Assembly: GCF_009741925.1 (NCBI RefSeq)
Contig: NZ_WPCC01000030.1
Coordinates: 1-37,804 of the forward strand
Source: Natronomonas sp. CBA1123
GTDB taxonomy: Archaea > Halobacteriota > Halobacteria > Halobacteriales > Haloarculaceae
Reading direction: 5' to 3'
DNA length: 37,804 nt
The translations under genes and the position numbers were made by a program. The first letter of the stretch is position 1; every line of letters starts with the position of its first letter. Of the stretch, positions 9,178 to 18,156 are shown piece by piece. The notes below the pieces were generated by a model. That model saw nothing but the letters and a program-made list of their open reading frames with translations, had not been told where the DNA came from and made no database searches.

Positions 9178-9420
9178 ATGAGTGAGCCAGTCCCCGTCAA
9201 CGCGGGTGAACACACCGCCGAAGAGCTGTTGCGGCGCCTCCGTGATGGCGACCGCCTCGTCGTCAAAACAGAGATTCTCGGGAGTCCGGAGGAGTTGACG
9301 CTGCGGTACGACGGCACGACCTACTACTGTGACACGCCCACGACGCTGCACAAACACGACGACGCAGCGGAGATGGAGGAGTGCATGCGACACTACGGCT
9401 ACGTGAAAGACGACGAGTAG
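9178..9420 (+). CDS. Small conserved haloarchaeal protein, function unknown
   Basis: The 80-residue acidic protein has a segment DRLVVKTEILGSPEELTLRYDG followed by YYCDTPTTLHKH and an acidic C-terminus. The predicted pattern is a helix (about residues 10-22) and then several short beta strands. I recall similar small proteins across haloarchaea (possibly DUF8001, not certain). Residues C48, H55 and H57 with a second cysteine near C66 could bind metal, but this is speculation. The ATG at 9178 is the only sensible start. It is divergent from the 55-residue gene and followed by a long repeat block. Confidence 0.7.
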   Translation: MSEPVPVNAGEHTAEELLRRLRDGDRLVVKTEILGSPEELTLRYDGTTYYCDTPTTLHKHDDAAEMEECMRHYGYVKDDE

Positions 9421-9800
9421 CACATTCGGCAGTCGGCTGCTTCGGAGCTGCTCGCTTCGCTCGGCGTTCCACAATCCGGCCTCGCGAGTCGGCACTCCGC
9501 TGCCCGCGGCTCCCGTCGGTCGCTGCTCGCACACCGAGGCTTCTCGCTCCGCTCGAAGCCTCGCGCTCCCCGCTCACTTCTTCGGGACCCCTCGCTCCGC
9601 TCGGCGTCCCGCAATCCAATCTCACGGGTCGTCACTCCGTTCCTCCCCGTTCGATAACTGGAGACCCCTCGCTTCGCTCGGCGTCTCCCAATCCGGCCTC
9701 GCGGGTCGCTACGCTCCCCGCTCGCCATTCCCGAGGCGCTCACTTCGTTCGCGCCTCGCAACCCACCCCCTTTTTGCGACTCCGCGACGCATTCCCGTCA
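9421..9800. repeat. 380-base gene-free block of GC-rich imperfect repeats before thrC
   Basis: This interval holds no convincing gene. It is built of degenerate units starting CTCGCTTCGCTCGGCGT and continuing CAATCCGGCCTCGCGGGTCG; the clearest copies begin at 9451, 9591 and 9668, with weaker variants near 9543 and 9738. Part of the third copy (about 9698-9738) recurs at about 35824-35863 in front of pheA. Frames stay open across the block only because stop codons are rare in such GC-rich repeats. A T-rich CCCCTTTTTG at 9766-9775 could be the thrC TATA region or a terminator. Confidence 0.7.
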
Positions 9801-11114
9801 ATGGCAGACCTCACGCTCCCGGCGAACCCAGAGGCGCCTGACGTGGCGACCGACGGCGTCTGGCTCCACTGCATCGAATGCGGCCACGACCACGCCCCCT
9901 TCGACGACATCATCTACACCTGCGAGGAGTGTGGCGGTCTGCTGGAAGCCCGCTACGACCGCTACCCAACCTTCGACGACTTCGAGGGTCGCGGCGTCTG
10001 GCGCTACAACGCTGCCCTTCCGTTCGAGGAGGGCGTCACACTGCCGGAAGGGGCGACGCCGCTGCACGAGGCGCCGCGCCTCGAAGCCGACCTCGGCGTC
10101 CGCAACCTCCGGGTGAAACACGAGGGGATGAACCCCACCGGGTCGTTCAAGGACCGCGGAATGACCGTCGGCGTCCGCGTCGCACAGGAACTCGACGTGG
10201 GGCGACTGGCGTGTGCCTCAACCGGTAACACTTCCGCGGCGCTTGCGGCCTACGGTGCCCGTGCGGACCTCGAGACGCTCGTCCTGCTCCCCGCCGGCAA
10301 GGTCGCCGCTGGGAAAATCGCACAGGCAAGTCTCCACGGTGCCCGGATTCTGGAGGTCGACGGCAACTTCGATTCCTGTCTCGACATCGTCCAGGACCTC
10401 GCCGACCGCGGGGAGGCGTACCTGCTGAACTCGCTGAACCCGTTCCGACTGGAGGGCCAGAAGACCATCGGCCTCGAAATCCTCGAGGAGTTCCGCGACG
10501 ACGAAGGGCGGTTCCCCGACCGCATCGTCCTGCCGGTCGGCAACGCCGGCAACACCGCCGCGCTGTACAAGTGCTTCCGTGAGTTGGTCGCCTCGGGTGA
10601 CCTCGCACCCGGCGACGTGCCGAAACTCACCGGCGTTCAGGCGGAGGGCGCCGCGCCGATGGTCGAAGCCATCGAGTCGGGCGCCGAGGACACCGAACGC
10701 TGGGAGGACGTCGAGACCATCGCGACGGCAATCCGCATCGGCAACCCGGTCAACGCGCCGAAGGCGTTGCCCGGAATCCGGGAAACCGGCGGCACCGCCG
10801 TCGCCGTCTCCGACGAGGAGATTACGACCGCCCAGCGTGACCTCGCAGGCGAGGGCATCGGCGTCGAACCCGCCTCCGCGGCGTCGGTCGCCGGGCTGCG
10901 AAAACTGCGTGAATCCGGCGAGGTCGGGTCGGGCGAGGACGTTGTGTGTCTGACGACCGGCCACCTGCTGAAGGACCCCGACGCCGCGGCGGCGGCGGGC
11001 AGCGACCCCGAACCCGTCCCGAACAGCACGGACGCGGTGCTCGCACACCTCGCCGGCGAGCGGACGGGAGACGGCGGACGCGGACTGCTCGGCCGGCTTC
11101 GCGACCTGTTCTAA
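9801..11114 (+). CDS. thrC: Threonine synthase (PLP-dependent)
   Basis: The 437-residue enzyme converts O-phosphohomoserine to threonine. An N-terminal zinc-ribbon (C24, C27, C41, C44), as found in many archaeal threonine synthases, precedes the fold-type II PLP core. The PLP lysine is K117 in NPTGSFKDRG, the asparagine/serine loop is STGNTSAALAAYG near 140-152, and the PLP-phosphate loop is GNAGNTAAL at 247-255. The ATG at 9801 puts the ribbon at residue 24; upstream codons in the same frame are only the repeat block. The stop overlaps by 4 bases the stop of the convergent hydrolase gene. It appears monocistronic. Other genes of threonine synthesis are not in the window. Confidence 0.94.
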   Translation: MADLTLPANPEAPDVATDGVWLHCIECGHDHAPFDDIIYTCEECGGLLEARYDRYPTFDDFEGRGVWRYNAALPFEEGVTLPEGATPLHEAPRLEADLGVRNLRVKHEGMNPTGSFKDRGMTVGVRVAQELDVGRLACASTGNTSAALAAYGARADLETLVLLPAGKVAAGKIAQASLHGARILEVDGNFDSCLDIVQDLADRGEAYLLNSLNPFRLEGQKTIGLEILEEFRDDEGRFPDRIVLPVGNAGNTAALYKCFRELVASGDLAPGDVPKLTGVQAEGAAPMVEAIESGAEDTERWEDVETIATAIRIGNPVNAPKALPGIRETGGTAVAVSDEEITTAQRDLAGEGIGVEPASAASVAGLRKLRESGEVGSGEDVVCLTTGHLLKDPDAAAAAGSDPEPVPNSTDAVLAHLAGERTGDGGRGLLGRLRDLF

Positions 11115-13447
11115 GCGGCCGCAGCTTTCTTTTCGGCCTCGTCGTCGAGGACGACCGTCTCGGTCGATTCGCCCTCCGAGACCTCGATTTCGTGGGTATC
11201 GAACGCCGTCGCGAGCGTCAGCGTCGCCTCGCTGTCGCTGTCGACCCGAAGCGTGAGTTCGGTATCGGTGTCGAGGCCCGCTTCCTCAACCCACAGCGTC
11301 GCCTCGGCAACGCCCTCCAGCGTGACTTCGAGGGCGTTTTCGGGGCCGCGCCGTTGGTCGATATCGGGCTGTTCCCACTGGAGACCGCGGCTGAGGTGGC
11401 GCTGGGGCGTCTGCCCGACGCGTCGGAACCGTCGGAGGTTGGGGTCGCCGTAGCCGTCGGCCAACGAGAGCGCGTCGACGAGACCGGCGTCCTCGCCGTC
11501 CTGCGTGACGATATCCGACACCCAGTAGGCGCCGTCGTGGACGAGTCCGACCTCTGGGTGGTCGAGTTCCGGAACCTGCCGGTAGGTGACCCGGCGAGGG
11601 TTCCGGATGACCTTCCCACGGGCGATGAACTCCGGCGCCCGGTCCCACTGGTCGCGGATGCCGAGCGAGAGATGCGTCGCGACCGGGAACACGTCGAACT
11701 GGTAGCGGTAGCCGTGTCGCCGCAGTTTCCGGGCGTAGTTCTCCGGCGAGAGCACCGGAACGAGCGGGTCGCCGACGGTGTTCCAGATGAGCATCGGGAC
11801 GTGTCGGAGGTTGTCGGTGATTTCGAGGGCGCTCTCGGGGTCTTGGGCGAAGACGTTGAGCACGTCGCCGCCACCCTCCCCGCCGAAGAGGTCGTTCGTG
11901 AGTTTCGACGGCGCCTTCAGCAGGCCGCCGGTGAGTCCCTCGATTGGGTCCTCGCTGGGCGGCCCGACGACCGAAAAGCCCCGTCCGAACAGGTCCGGAC
12001 ACTGGGCGGCGAGCATACACGTCCCGAACCCGCCCATCGAGTAGCCCGAGATGGTGACGCGACTGCGGTCGATTTCCACCCGAGTTTCGAGGTCGCGCCA
12101 CGCCTCGAAGATGTCGAGTTCCGCCTCGCGTTTGTACCAGCGGCCGGGGCCGCGGGCCTGCGGCATCAACACGACGGCGCCGTGGGCCTCCGCCAGTTGC
12201 TTGACGAGGTTCGGCATGTACACCGCATACTGGGTGTAGGCGCCGCCCAGCGAGTGCAACAGCAACACCATCGGCGCCGGCTCGTCGAGGTTCTCGGGAA
12301 CGTACACGTTGTACGGCTGGATGCGACCCTCCAGTACGTCGTGGTCGGGGTCGACGCCCTCGCCGAGGTAGTACCGCGAGGGGTACAGGAGCGAGTGAAA
12401 GCCGGCTTCGAACGACGCGTCGTCGGTCGTTCCCTCTCGGAGCCGTTGGAAGTCGATATCGGCGTAGAACCGCGAGATGTCGCGGTTGGCGAGCGCCAGC
12501 GATTGGGCGTGTTCCCGCCAGTTGCCCTCCCCGAGGACGCGCGCCGAGCGGTCCCAGACGAGGTCAAGCAGGTTGTGGCCGATGCCGGTCACGTCGAGTA
12601 CGTCGAAGAGGCCGCGCCCGATGTCGAGCGCGCCGACGTGTCGGTCGTACGGTTCGTCGAAGCGGAATCCGACGTTGAACACCGGTGGTACGTTCTGGGA
12701 GCCCCTCTTCAGGCCGCCGGGCGTTTCCTCGTCCGGACTGACCGCGACTTGTCTGAATTCGCCGTCGTCGTCGTTCCAGAGGCCGGTGACACAGTAGTGT
12801 CGCCACGTCTCGTCTGCGGGTTCGAGCGGCACTTCCACCTCTATCTGGTTCCGGCGTACGTCGACGGTGACACGGTCGTCTTCGAGCGGTTCGCCGTCCA
12901 ACTCTGCGCCCGTCCCCCACGTCACGAGCACGTGGTCGACCGGCGCGCCCAACTCACCCAATCCGTGTCCCCAGTCGGTCCGACCGTCACTCCCCCCTGT
13001 GTCGATGCCGATTGCGATGGCCGCCGCATCCGGTTCCAGCATCGTGTTCAGCGTGATTCGGTAGACGACGCCCTCTGCCGTCGGCCGTGCCCGGAACTCG
13101 AGTAAGTCCGCGCCGTTGTAGCTGTAGCGTTCGCCGTCGTTGGGGTAGTGGAGGTCCCCGGTCGGCTGTGAGAGAATGCCGCCGAGGGAGTCGGCGTTCG
13201 ACGGCGACCCCGCAGTAAAGCGACGCGTATCGGCGCCGTGGTCGTCGTAGACGTAGTCCTGATACAGGTACTCACCGTCGCGGTAGGCGTCGTGGCCGGA
13301 GACGAGAAGCGGGTCGGCGTCCCACCCCTCGCCGTTCTCCAACTGCGGCGGCGTGGGGTTGGGGCCGTACAGGGCGTCGGGACCGGGCCGAGGCGGGGAG
13401 GAGGGAGACCCCTCGGCCCGGTCGCCGTTACGGCGTTTCTGAGACAT
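11111..13447 (-). CDS. Large alpha/beta-hydrolase (prolyl-oligopeptidase/esterase type) with N-terminal glucodextranase-like domain
   Basis: The protein is 778 residues. Residues about 40-260 form a beta-rich domain reminiscent of the DOMON/CBM9-like module of glucodextranases; residues about 390-640 are an alpha/beta-hydrolase with a readable triad: S470 in GYSMGG, D560 in VGDPLVPV and H592 in VATHLSLG. The C-terminal 100 residues look like a further beta domain. It is likely an esterase or peptidase; the substrate is unknown. No signal peptide or Tat motif is visible, odd if the N-terminal module binds extracellular glycans. It lies 110 bases downstream of a paralogue with the same architecture. 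The ATG at 13447 was chosen because a TATA-like box lies about 60 bases upstream. Confidence 0.82.
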   Translation of the reverse strand: MSQKRRNGDRAEGSPSSPPRPGPDALYGPNPTPPQLENGEGWDADPLLVSGHDAYRDGEYLYQDYVYDDHGADTRRFTAGSPSNADSLGGILSQPTGDLHYPNDGERYSYNGADLLEFRARPTAEGVVYRITLNTMLEPDAAAIAIGIDTGGSDGRTDWGHGLGELGAPVDHVLVTWGTGAELDGEPLEDDRVTVDVRRNQIEVEVPLEPADETWRHYCVTGLWNDDDGEFRQVAVSPDEETPGGLKRGSQNVPPVFNVGFRFDEPYDRHVGALDIGRGLFDVLDVTGIGHNLLDLVWDRSARVLGEGNWREHAQSLALANRDISRFYADIDFQRLREGTTDDASFEAGFHSLLYPSRYYLGEGVDPDHDVLEGRIQPYNVYVPENLDEPAPMVLLLHSLGGAYTQYAVYMPNLVKQLAEAHGAVVLMPQARGPGRWYKREAELDIFEAWRDLETRVEIDRSRVTISGYSMGGFGTCMLAAQCPDLFGRGFSVVGPPSEDPIEGLTGGLLKAPSKLTNDLFGGEGGGDVLNVFAQDPESALEITDNLRHVPMLIWNTVGDPLVPVLSPENYARKLRRHGYRYQFDVFPVATHLSLGIRDQWDRAPEFIARGKVIRNPRRVTYRQVPELDHPEVGLVHDGAYWVSDIVTQDGEDAGLVDALSLADGYGDPNLRRFRRVGQTPQRHLSRGLQWEQPDIDQRRGPENALEVTLEGVAEATLWVEEAGLDTDTELTLRVDSDSEATLTLATAFDTHEIEVSEGESTETVVLDDEAEKKAAAA

Positions 13448-13477
13448 ATCCCGTCCCTTCGACGCCAATGCGGAAAT

Positions 13478-13510
13478 GTGTTAGCCCTATTAGCACTTGC
13501 TGATTTAAGT
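13478..13510 (-). promoter_or_regulatory. Probable promoter of the downstream esterase gene, with an imperfect inverted repeat
   Basis: A TATA-like CTTAAAT at 13503-13509 (minus strand) predicts transcription start near 13480. An imperfect inverted repeat, GTGCTAA-taggg-CTAACAC, spans 13478-13496 exactly at that predicted start, as a repressor site would. This suggests the downstream esterase has its own promoter besides read-through from its paralogue. Confidence 0.45.
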
Positions 13511-13557
13511 GAATCGTGGGGGTTCACGCCCCGAAAGACCGCCGAAACGACCGCCGT

Positions 13558-16002
13558 TCAGGCGAGTGGGCCGACCTCGACCGTCGACGTACCGGCTTCG
13601 ATTTCGACGTCGTGGGTACCGAAGGACCCCCGGAGCGTCAGCGTCGCATCGACATCGGCATCGACCTCGACGGTGAGTTCGGTTTCGGGGTCCAACCTCG
13701 CGGCTTCGACCCACAGCGTCACCGATTCGACGCTTTCGAGCGTGACTTCGAGCGTGTTCTCGGGGCCACGAACGTCCTCCGGGTCTCCCCACTCGATGCC
13801 GGTGGCGGTGTACGGCATCGGTCTCGTTCCCGAGGACGTGAACCGCTCGGGTTTCGGGTCGCCGTAGCCGTCGGCCAGGGAGGTGGCGTCGACGAGACCG
13901 CTTCCGTGGCCCTCCCGAACGTCGATGTCGGTGACCCAGTAGGCGCTGTCGTGGACGATGTCGAGTTCGGGGTAGTCGAACTCGGGGACGCGCCGGTAGG
14001 TGACTCGCGGCGGGTGTTTCGGTACTTCGGTCGAGGCGAGATACGACGGCCCGCGGTCCCAACTGTCCTGAATCGCGAGTGCGAAGTGGTCGACGCTCGG
14101 GAACACGTCGATTTGGTGGCGATAGCCGTGTTCGCGGAGTTCCCGCGCGTAGTTGGTCGGCCCGAGGAGGGGAACGAGGGGGTCGGTGCCGCCGTGCCAC
14201 AACAGCATCGGGACGTGTCTGAGGTTCTCGGTGAGTCGGAGCGCGTTCTCCGGTTTCTCGGTGAAAATCGAGAACAGTTCGCCGCCGTCCTCGCCGCCGA
14301 ACAGCCCGGTCATCAGCAGCGACGGCGTCGCAATCATGTTGTTCGTCGGCGCCTGCAGCGGGTCCTCGGCCGGCGGGCCGACGACGCCGAAACAGCGGCC
14401 GAAGGAGTCGGGGTTCTTCGTCGCCATGATGATGGCACCGAACCCGCCCATCGAGTAGCCCGTCACGGAGACGCGCTCGCGGTCGATGTCGAAGCGGGAT
14501 TCGAGGTTCCGCCACGCCTCGAAGACGTCGAGTTCGGCCTTCTTCTTGTACCAGATGCCCGGCCCCCGCGTCTGCGGCATGAACACGATGCCGCCGGTCT
14601 CCTCGGCGATGTCCTCGACCAGCGTCGGCATGTACGCCGGATACTGGGTGTAGCAGTTGCCGAGCGAGTGTAGCATCGTCACCATCGGCGCCGGCTCGTC
14701 GAGGTCCTCGGGCACGTAGACGCCGTACGGCTGGATGCGGCCCTCCAGAACGTTGGCGTAGGGGTCGACCCCTTCGCCGAACTCGTAGGCGGAGGGGTAC
14801 AGGTAGGTAATAAAGCCCGAGTCGGGGACGCGGCGGTCGGTCTCCTCGGCGCGGAGCGTCTCGAAGTCGATGTCGGCGTGGTACTGTGAGATGTCGCGGT
14901 TGGCGAGCGCGGTCGCCTGTCCGTGTTCGCGCCAGTTGCCGATGCCGATGGAGCGCGGGACCGCCTCCGCCTCGCTGAACGGCGACAGCCGATTGGCGAC
15001 GCCGACCAACTCCGAGATGCTGAGTGGGTCGTCCAGCGGATTGAACAGTCCAAGCGGGTCCTCGACGTCGAACAGTTTCGGGGCGTCACCGAGCAACCCG
15101 AGCAGCTGCAACGGTTCGTCGAGTCGCTGGAGTACCTCCATCGGCGCGTTGGCGACGACCATCGCCAACCGGGGGAGGAGTTCCTCGATGTCGATGTTCC
15201 GTCGGAGCGGTTCCTCGAACCGGAAGCCGACGTTGAAGACAGGTGGGACATCCATGCCGCGCTTGCCGCCGCCCGGCACCTCGCGGTCGGCGTCGACCGA
15301 AACCTCCTGGAACCGGCCGTCGTCGTCGTTCCAGAGGCCGGTGACACAGTAGTGTCGCCACGTCTCGTCTCCGGGCTCGAGCGGCACCTCCACCTCGATT
15401 TGGTTCCGGCGGACGTCGACGGAGACGCGGTCGTCTTCGAGCGGTTCGCCGTCCAACTCCGCGCCCGTCCCCCAGACGACGAGTCGGTGGTCGGCCGGCG
15501 CCCCCAACTCACCCAGCCCGTACCCCCAATCGGTCCGGCCGTCATCGGCCTCGCCGGCACTCGTATCGATGCCGATTGCGATGGCCGCCGCATCCGGCTC
15601 GAGCATCGTGTTCAGCGTGATGCGGTAGGCGACGCCGTCGGCCGTCGGTCGTGCTCGGAATTCGAGTAGGTCCGCGCCGTTGAACGCGTAGGTGTCCGGA
15701 GCCGTCGGATATCGGAGGTCACCGGTGGGGCGACAGTAGAACCCGCCGAGCGTCTCGCCACCGGGCGGTTGCTCCAGCACCGACCGGGTATCGGCACCGT
15801 GGTCGTCGTAGACGTAGTCCTGATACAGATACTCCCCCTCGACGTAGGCTTCACAGCCGGAGACGAGCAGCGGGTCGGCCGCCCACCCCTCGCCGTTCTC
15901 CAACTGCGGCGGCGTGGGTCGGTCGGCGTGTAGCGCCGGCGGGCCGATGTCGGGCGCCCCCGGCGACTCCGAGCCACCGCCGTCGGCCGTCTCATCTGAC
16001 AT
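13558..16002 (-). CDS. Large alpha/beta-hydrolase, paralogue of the gene at 11111-13447
   Basis: An 814-residue protein with the same plan: glucodextranase-like N-terminal domain (about residues 35-245), linker, then alpha/beta-hydrolase with S517 in GYSMGG, D607 in GGTDPLVP and H639 in SVDHFAL. It has an extra segment of about 50 residues in the linker (about residues 265-330, rich in Leu and Pro) that the paralogue lacks. Several stretches of the N-terminal domain are identical in DNA to the paralogue, including a 55-base run. No signal peptide is visible. I chose the ATG at 16002 rather than starts up to 64 codons upstream because the likely TATA box (16053-16063) would otherwise fall inside the coding region. 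Confidence 0.82.
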   Translation of the reverse strand: MSDETADGGGSESPGAPDIGPPALHADRPTPPQLENGEGWAADPLLVSGCEAYVEGEYLYQDYVYDDHGADTRSVLEQPPGGETLGGFYCRPTGDLRYPTAPDTYAFNGADLLEFRARPTADGVAYRITLNTMLEPDAAAIAIGIDTSAGEADDGRTDWGYGLGELGAPADHRLVVWGTGAELDGEPLEDDRVSVDVRRNQIEVEVPLEPGDETWRHYCVTGLWNDDDGRFQEVSVDADREVPGGGKRGMDVPPVFNVGFRFEEPLRRNIDIEELLPRLAMVVANAPMEVLQRLDEPLQLLGLLGDAPKLFDVEDPLGLFNPLDDPLSISELVGVANRLSPFSEAEAVPRSIGIGNWREHGQATALANRDISQYHADIDFETLRAEETDRRVPDSGFITYLYPSAYEFGEGVDPYANVLEGRIQPYGVYVPEDLDEPAPMVTMLHSLGNCYTQYPAYMPTLVEDIAEETGGIVFMPQTRGPGIWYKKKAELDVFEAWRNLESRFDIDRERVSVTGYSMGGFGAIIMATKNPDSFGRCFGVVGPPAEDPLQAPTNNMIATPSLLMTGLFGGEDGGELFSIFTEKPENALRLTENLRHVPMLLWHGGTDPLVPLLGPTNYARELREHGYRHQIDVFPSVDHFALAIQDSWDRGPSYLASTEVPKHPPRVTYRRVPEFDYPELDIVHDSAYWVTDIDVREGHGSGLVDATSLADGYGDPKPERFTSSGTRPMPYTATGIEWGDPEDVRGPENTLEVTLESVESVTLWVEAARLDPETELTVEVDADVDATLTLRGSFGTHDVEIEAGTSTVEVGPLA

Positions 16003-16052
16003 ATCGGGAAGTGACGTTCCGGGGCGAAAGGCGTTCCCCCGGTCATCAGCAC

Positions 16053-16063
16053 CCTTTTTTAAT
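16053..16063 (-). promoter_or_regulatory. Probable promoter of the esterase pair
   Basis: The minus-strand sequence ATTAAAAAAGG is the only AT-rich patch upstream of the gene at 16002. At this distance transcription would start around 16030, giving a leader of about 30 bases. Confidence 0.5.
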
Positions 16064-16203
16064 GGCGGGTAGAGCCGCTGTAACACCCGTGTTTCCGAAT
16101 CACACGGTTCGTCGAGTTGCGGAACGGACCGCACACGTGCAGAAGGGGCGTTTATGACGCTTGTCTGACGTGGGTTTTTGGTAGTGCATAACACACGTTC
16201 GCT

Positions 16204-16470
16204 ATGGCATCCGCCTCATCCGAGCCGCTCCCGACGGTCGGGACGGACCACGAGCGAGTGACGGAACTGGAAGCGAAGCTGCAGCGCAGCGAACGGCGTC
16301 GGGAGGCCGCCGAGGAGTGGGCGGAGTTCCTCGAAGCCGAGCTCGAAGCGCGCGACAAGCGACTCGAGGAGGTCATCGACCGCTACGAGCGGCTGCTGGA
16401 GGAGGCGAAAGCCGAGGGAGAACGGGAAACCGACGAGGGGCTGTGGGCGAAACTGACCGGCTGGTTTTGA
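16204..16470 (+). CDS. Small coiled-coil protein, function unknown
   Basis: The 88-residue, highly charged protein has a heptad-like Glu/Arg/Leu pattern from about residue 18 to 76 (for example RVTELEAKLQRSERR) predicting one long alpha-helix that probably dimerises as a coiled coil. The C-terminus ends in a hydrophobic, Trp-rich tail (LWAKLTGWF) that could touch a membrane or partner. No enzyme motif is seen and I do not recognise the family. The ATG at 16204 is preceded by a T-rich GGGTTTTTGG at about 16172-16181 that could serve as TATA region for a leaderless transcript. It diverges from the esterase pair and converges with serA. Confidence 0.65.
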   Translation: MASASSEPLPTVGTDHERVTELEAKLQRSERRREAAEEWAEFLEAELEARDKRLEEVIDRYERLLEEAKAEGERETDEGLWAKLTGWF

Positions 16471-16506
16471 CTCGACGCGACTGCGAATCGCCTTCTATCC
16501 GTCCGA

Positions 16507-18087
16507 TTAGCCGTTCAGGCTGATGTACTTCGTCTCGATGATGCGCTCGTCGGCTTCGAGTTTTTCGCGAGCCTCGTCGGGCACTTCCTGGTCGACGTTG
16601 TAGACGGTGAGCGCCTCGCCGCCGTGGACTTCGCGGGCGTTGAACATCCCAGCGATGTTGACGCCGAACTCGCCCATCACCGAGCCGATGTGGCCGATGA
16701 CACCGGGTTCGTCGGTGTTTCGGGCCACCATCATCTTCCCGCCAGGGATGGCGTCGACGCGGTAGCCGTCGACGCGGACGATACGCGGGTCGTCGCCGGC
16801 GAACAGCGTCCCGCAGACGGCGATTTCGGTCTCGCCGTCGCTGACGGTGACCGTCACGAGGCTCTGGAAGTCCTCGGCCTGCCGACGTTTGCTCTCGGTC
16901 ACGTCGATACCACGCTCTTCGGCGATGCGCGGGGCGTTGACGGCGTTGACCTGCCACTCCAGCGGCTTGAACACGCCCTTCAGCGCGGAGGCGGTGACGA
17001 TTTCGATGTCCTCCTCGGCGATGTCGCCCTCGTAGCTGACTTCGACCGACTCGACGCGGCTATCGAGCAGTTGAACGGCGATTTTGCCGGCCGTTTCGGC
17101 GAGGTGGATGTAGGGTTCGACCCGCGGGAAGGCGGATTCGTCCATCGACGGCGCGTTCAGTGCGTTCATCACCGGCTCCTCGTTGAACGCGGCGACGACC
17201 TGTTCGGCGGTGGAGACGGCGACGTTCTCCTGGGCGGCCTCCGTCGAGGCGCCGAGATGCGGCGTCACGATGACGTCCTCGACGTCGAGCAGCGGGCTGT
17301 CGTCGGGGAGCGGTTCTTCGGCGAAAACGTCGAGCGCCGCGCCGGCGAGAATGCCGTCTTCGACGGCGTCTGCGAGGGCGGCCTCGTCGATGATGCCGCC
17401 GCGGGCGCAGTTGACGACGTAGCCGCCCTCCATCTGGGCGAGTTCCGCCTCGCCAATCATGTCCTCGGTCTCGGGTGTCAGCGGCGTGTGGATGGTGAGC
17501 ACGTCGGCGGTTTCGAGTACCTCGTCGAGTTCCGCGAGGTCGGCGCCCAACTGCTCGGCGCGTTCCTCGGAGATGTAGGGGTCGAACGCGACGAGGTCCA
17601 TCCCCAGGGAGTCGAGTTTCTTCGCGACCTCTTGGCCGACCCGGCCCAGTCCGACGATGCCGAGGGTCTTACCGTTGAGTTCAGTGCCGAGGAAGGCGCC
17701 TTTCGCCCACTCGCCGTCCTTCAGACGGACGTGGGCCTGCGGAATCGACCGCGCCGTGGCGAACGTCATCGCGACGGTGTGTTCGGCGGCCGCTCGGACG
17801 TTGCCCTCCGGGGCGTTGGCGACGATGACGCCCTGGTCGGTCGCGGCGTCGATGTCGATGTTGTCGACGCCGATGCCGGCCCGGCCGACGATGACGAGGT
17901 CTGGCGCGGCCTCCAGCACCTCGCGGGTGACCTCCGTCCCCGAGCGGACGATGAGCGCGTTCGCGTCCGAAACCGCCTCGAGCAGTTCCTCGCCCTCCGA
18001 TTCGTAGTCCGTGACGACCTCGTGGCCGGCGTCGCGTATCACGTCGAGACCGGCATCCGCGATGGGGTCCGTAACGAGTACCTTCAT
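16507..18087 (-). CDS. serA: D-3-phosphoglycerate dehydrogenase, long form with ACT domain
   Basis: The 526-residue enzyme catalyses the first step of serine synthesis from 3-phosphoglycerate. The catalytic and NAD domains show GLGRVG at 146-151, R229 in NCARGG, E258 in FAEEP and H277 in TPHLGAS. Residues about 310-450 form the allosteric substrate-binding domain of long-type SerA, and the last 75 residues are an ACT domain (RNTDEPGVIGHIG) that usually mediates feedback by serine. The ATG at 18087 leaves the expected MKVLVTD N-terminus. The promoter upstream contains a 20-base near-perfect palindrome. serB, the last step of the pathway, is 2.9 kb away on the other strand. Confidence 0.95.
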   Translation of the reverse strand: MKVLVTDPIADAGLDVIRDAGHEVVTDYESEGEELLEAVSDANALIVRSGTEVTREVLEAAPDLVIVGRAGIGVDNIDIDAATDQGVIVANAPEGNVRAAAEHTVAMTFATARSIPQAHVRLKDGEWAKGAFLGTELNGKTLGIVGLGRVGQEVAKKLDSLGMDLVAFDPYISEERAEQLGADLAELDEVLETADVLTIHTPLTPETEDMIGEAELAQMEGGYVVNCARGGIIDEAALADAVEDGILAGAALDVFAEEPLPDDSPLLDVEDVIVTPHLGASTEAAQENVAVSTAEQVVAAFNEEPVMNALNAPSMDESAFPRVEPYIHLAETAGKIAVQLLDSRVESVEVSYEGDIAEEDIEIVTASALKGVFKPLEWQVNAVNAPRIAEERGIDVTESKRRQAEDFQSLVTVTVSDGETEIAVCGTLFAGDDPRIVRVDGYRVDAIPGGKMMVARNTDEPGVIGHIGSVMGEFGVNIAGMFNAREVHGGEALTVYNVDQEVPDEAREKLEADERIIETKYISLNG

Positions 18088-18156
18088 GGGCGTACGGTCC
18101 CGGCCGTGAGGGATAACGCTTTCTTCATCGCCGCGTGCTGCCGGGGTCGAAACCGC

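Noticed and set aside
9381-9800. 140-residue N-terminal extension of threonine synthase
   Set aside because: It translates the GC-rich repeat block and is unlike any threonine synthase; the zinc-ribbon follows the ATG at 9801 at the normal distance.
10946-13105. 719-codon open frame on the + strand opposite the downstream esterase
   Set aside because: It is antisense to a gene with a full catalytic triad and family motifs; its translation is Arg/Val/Glu-rich without recognisable domains, the usual effect of GC-rich codon bias.
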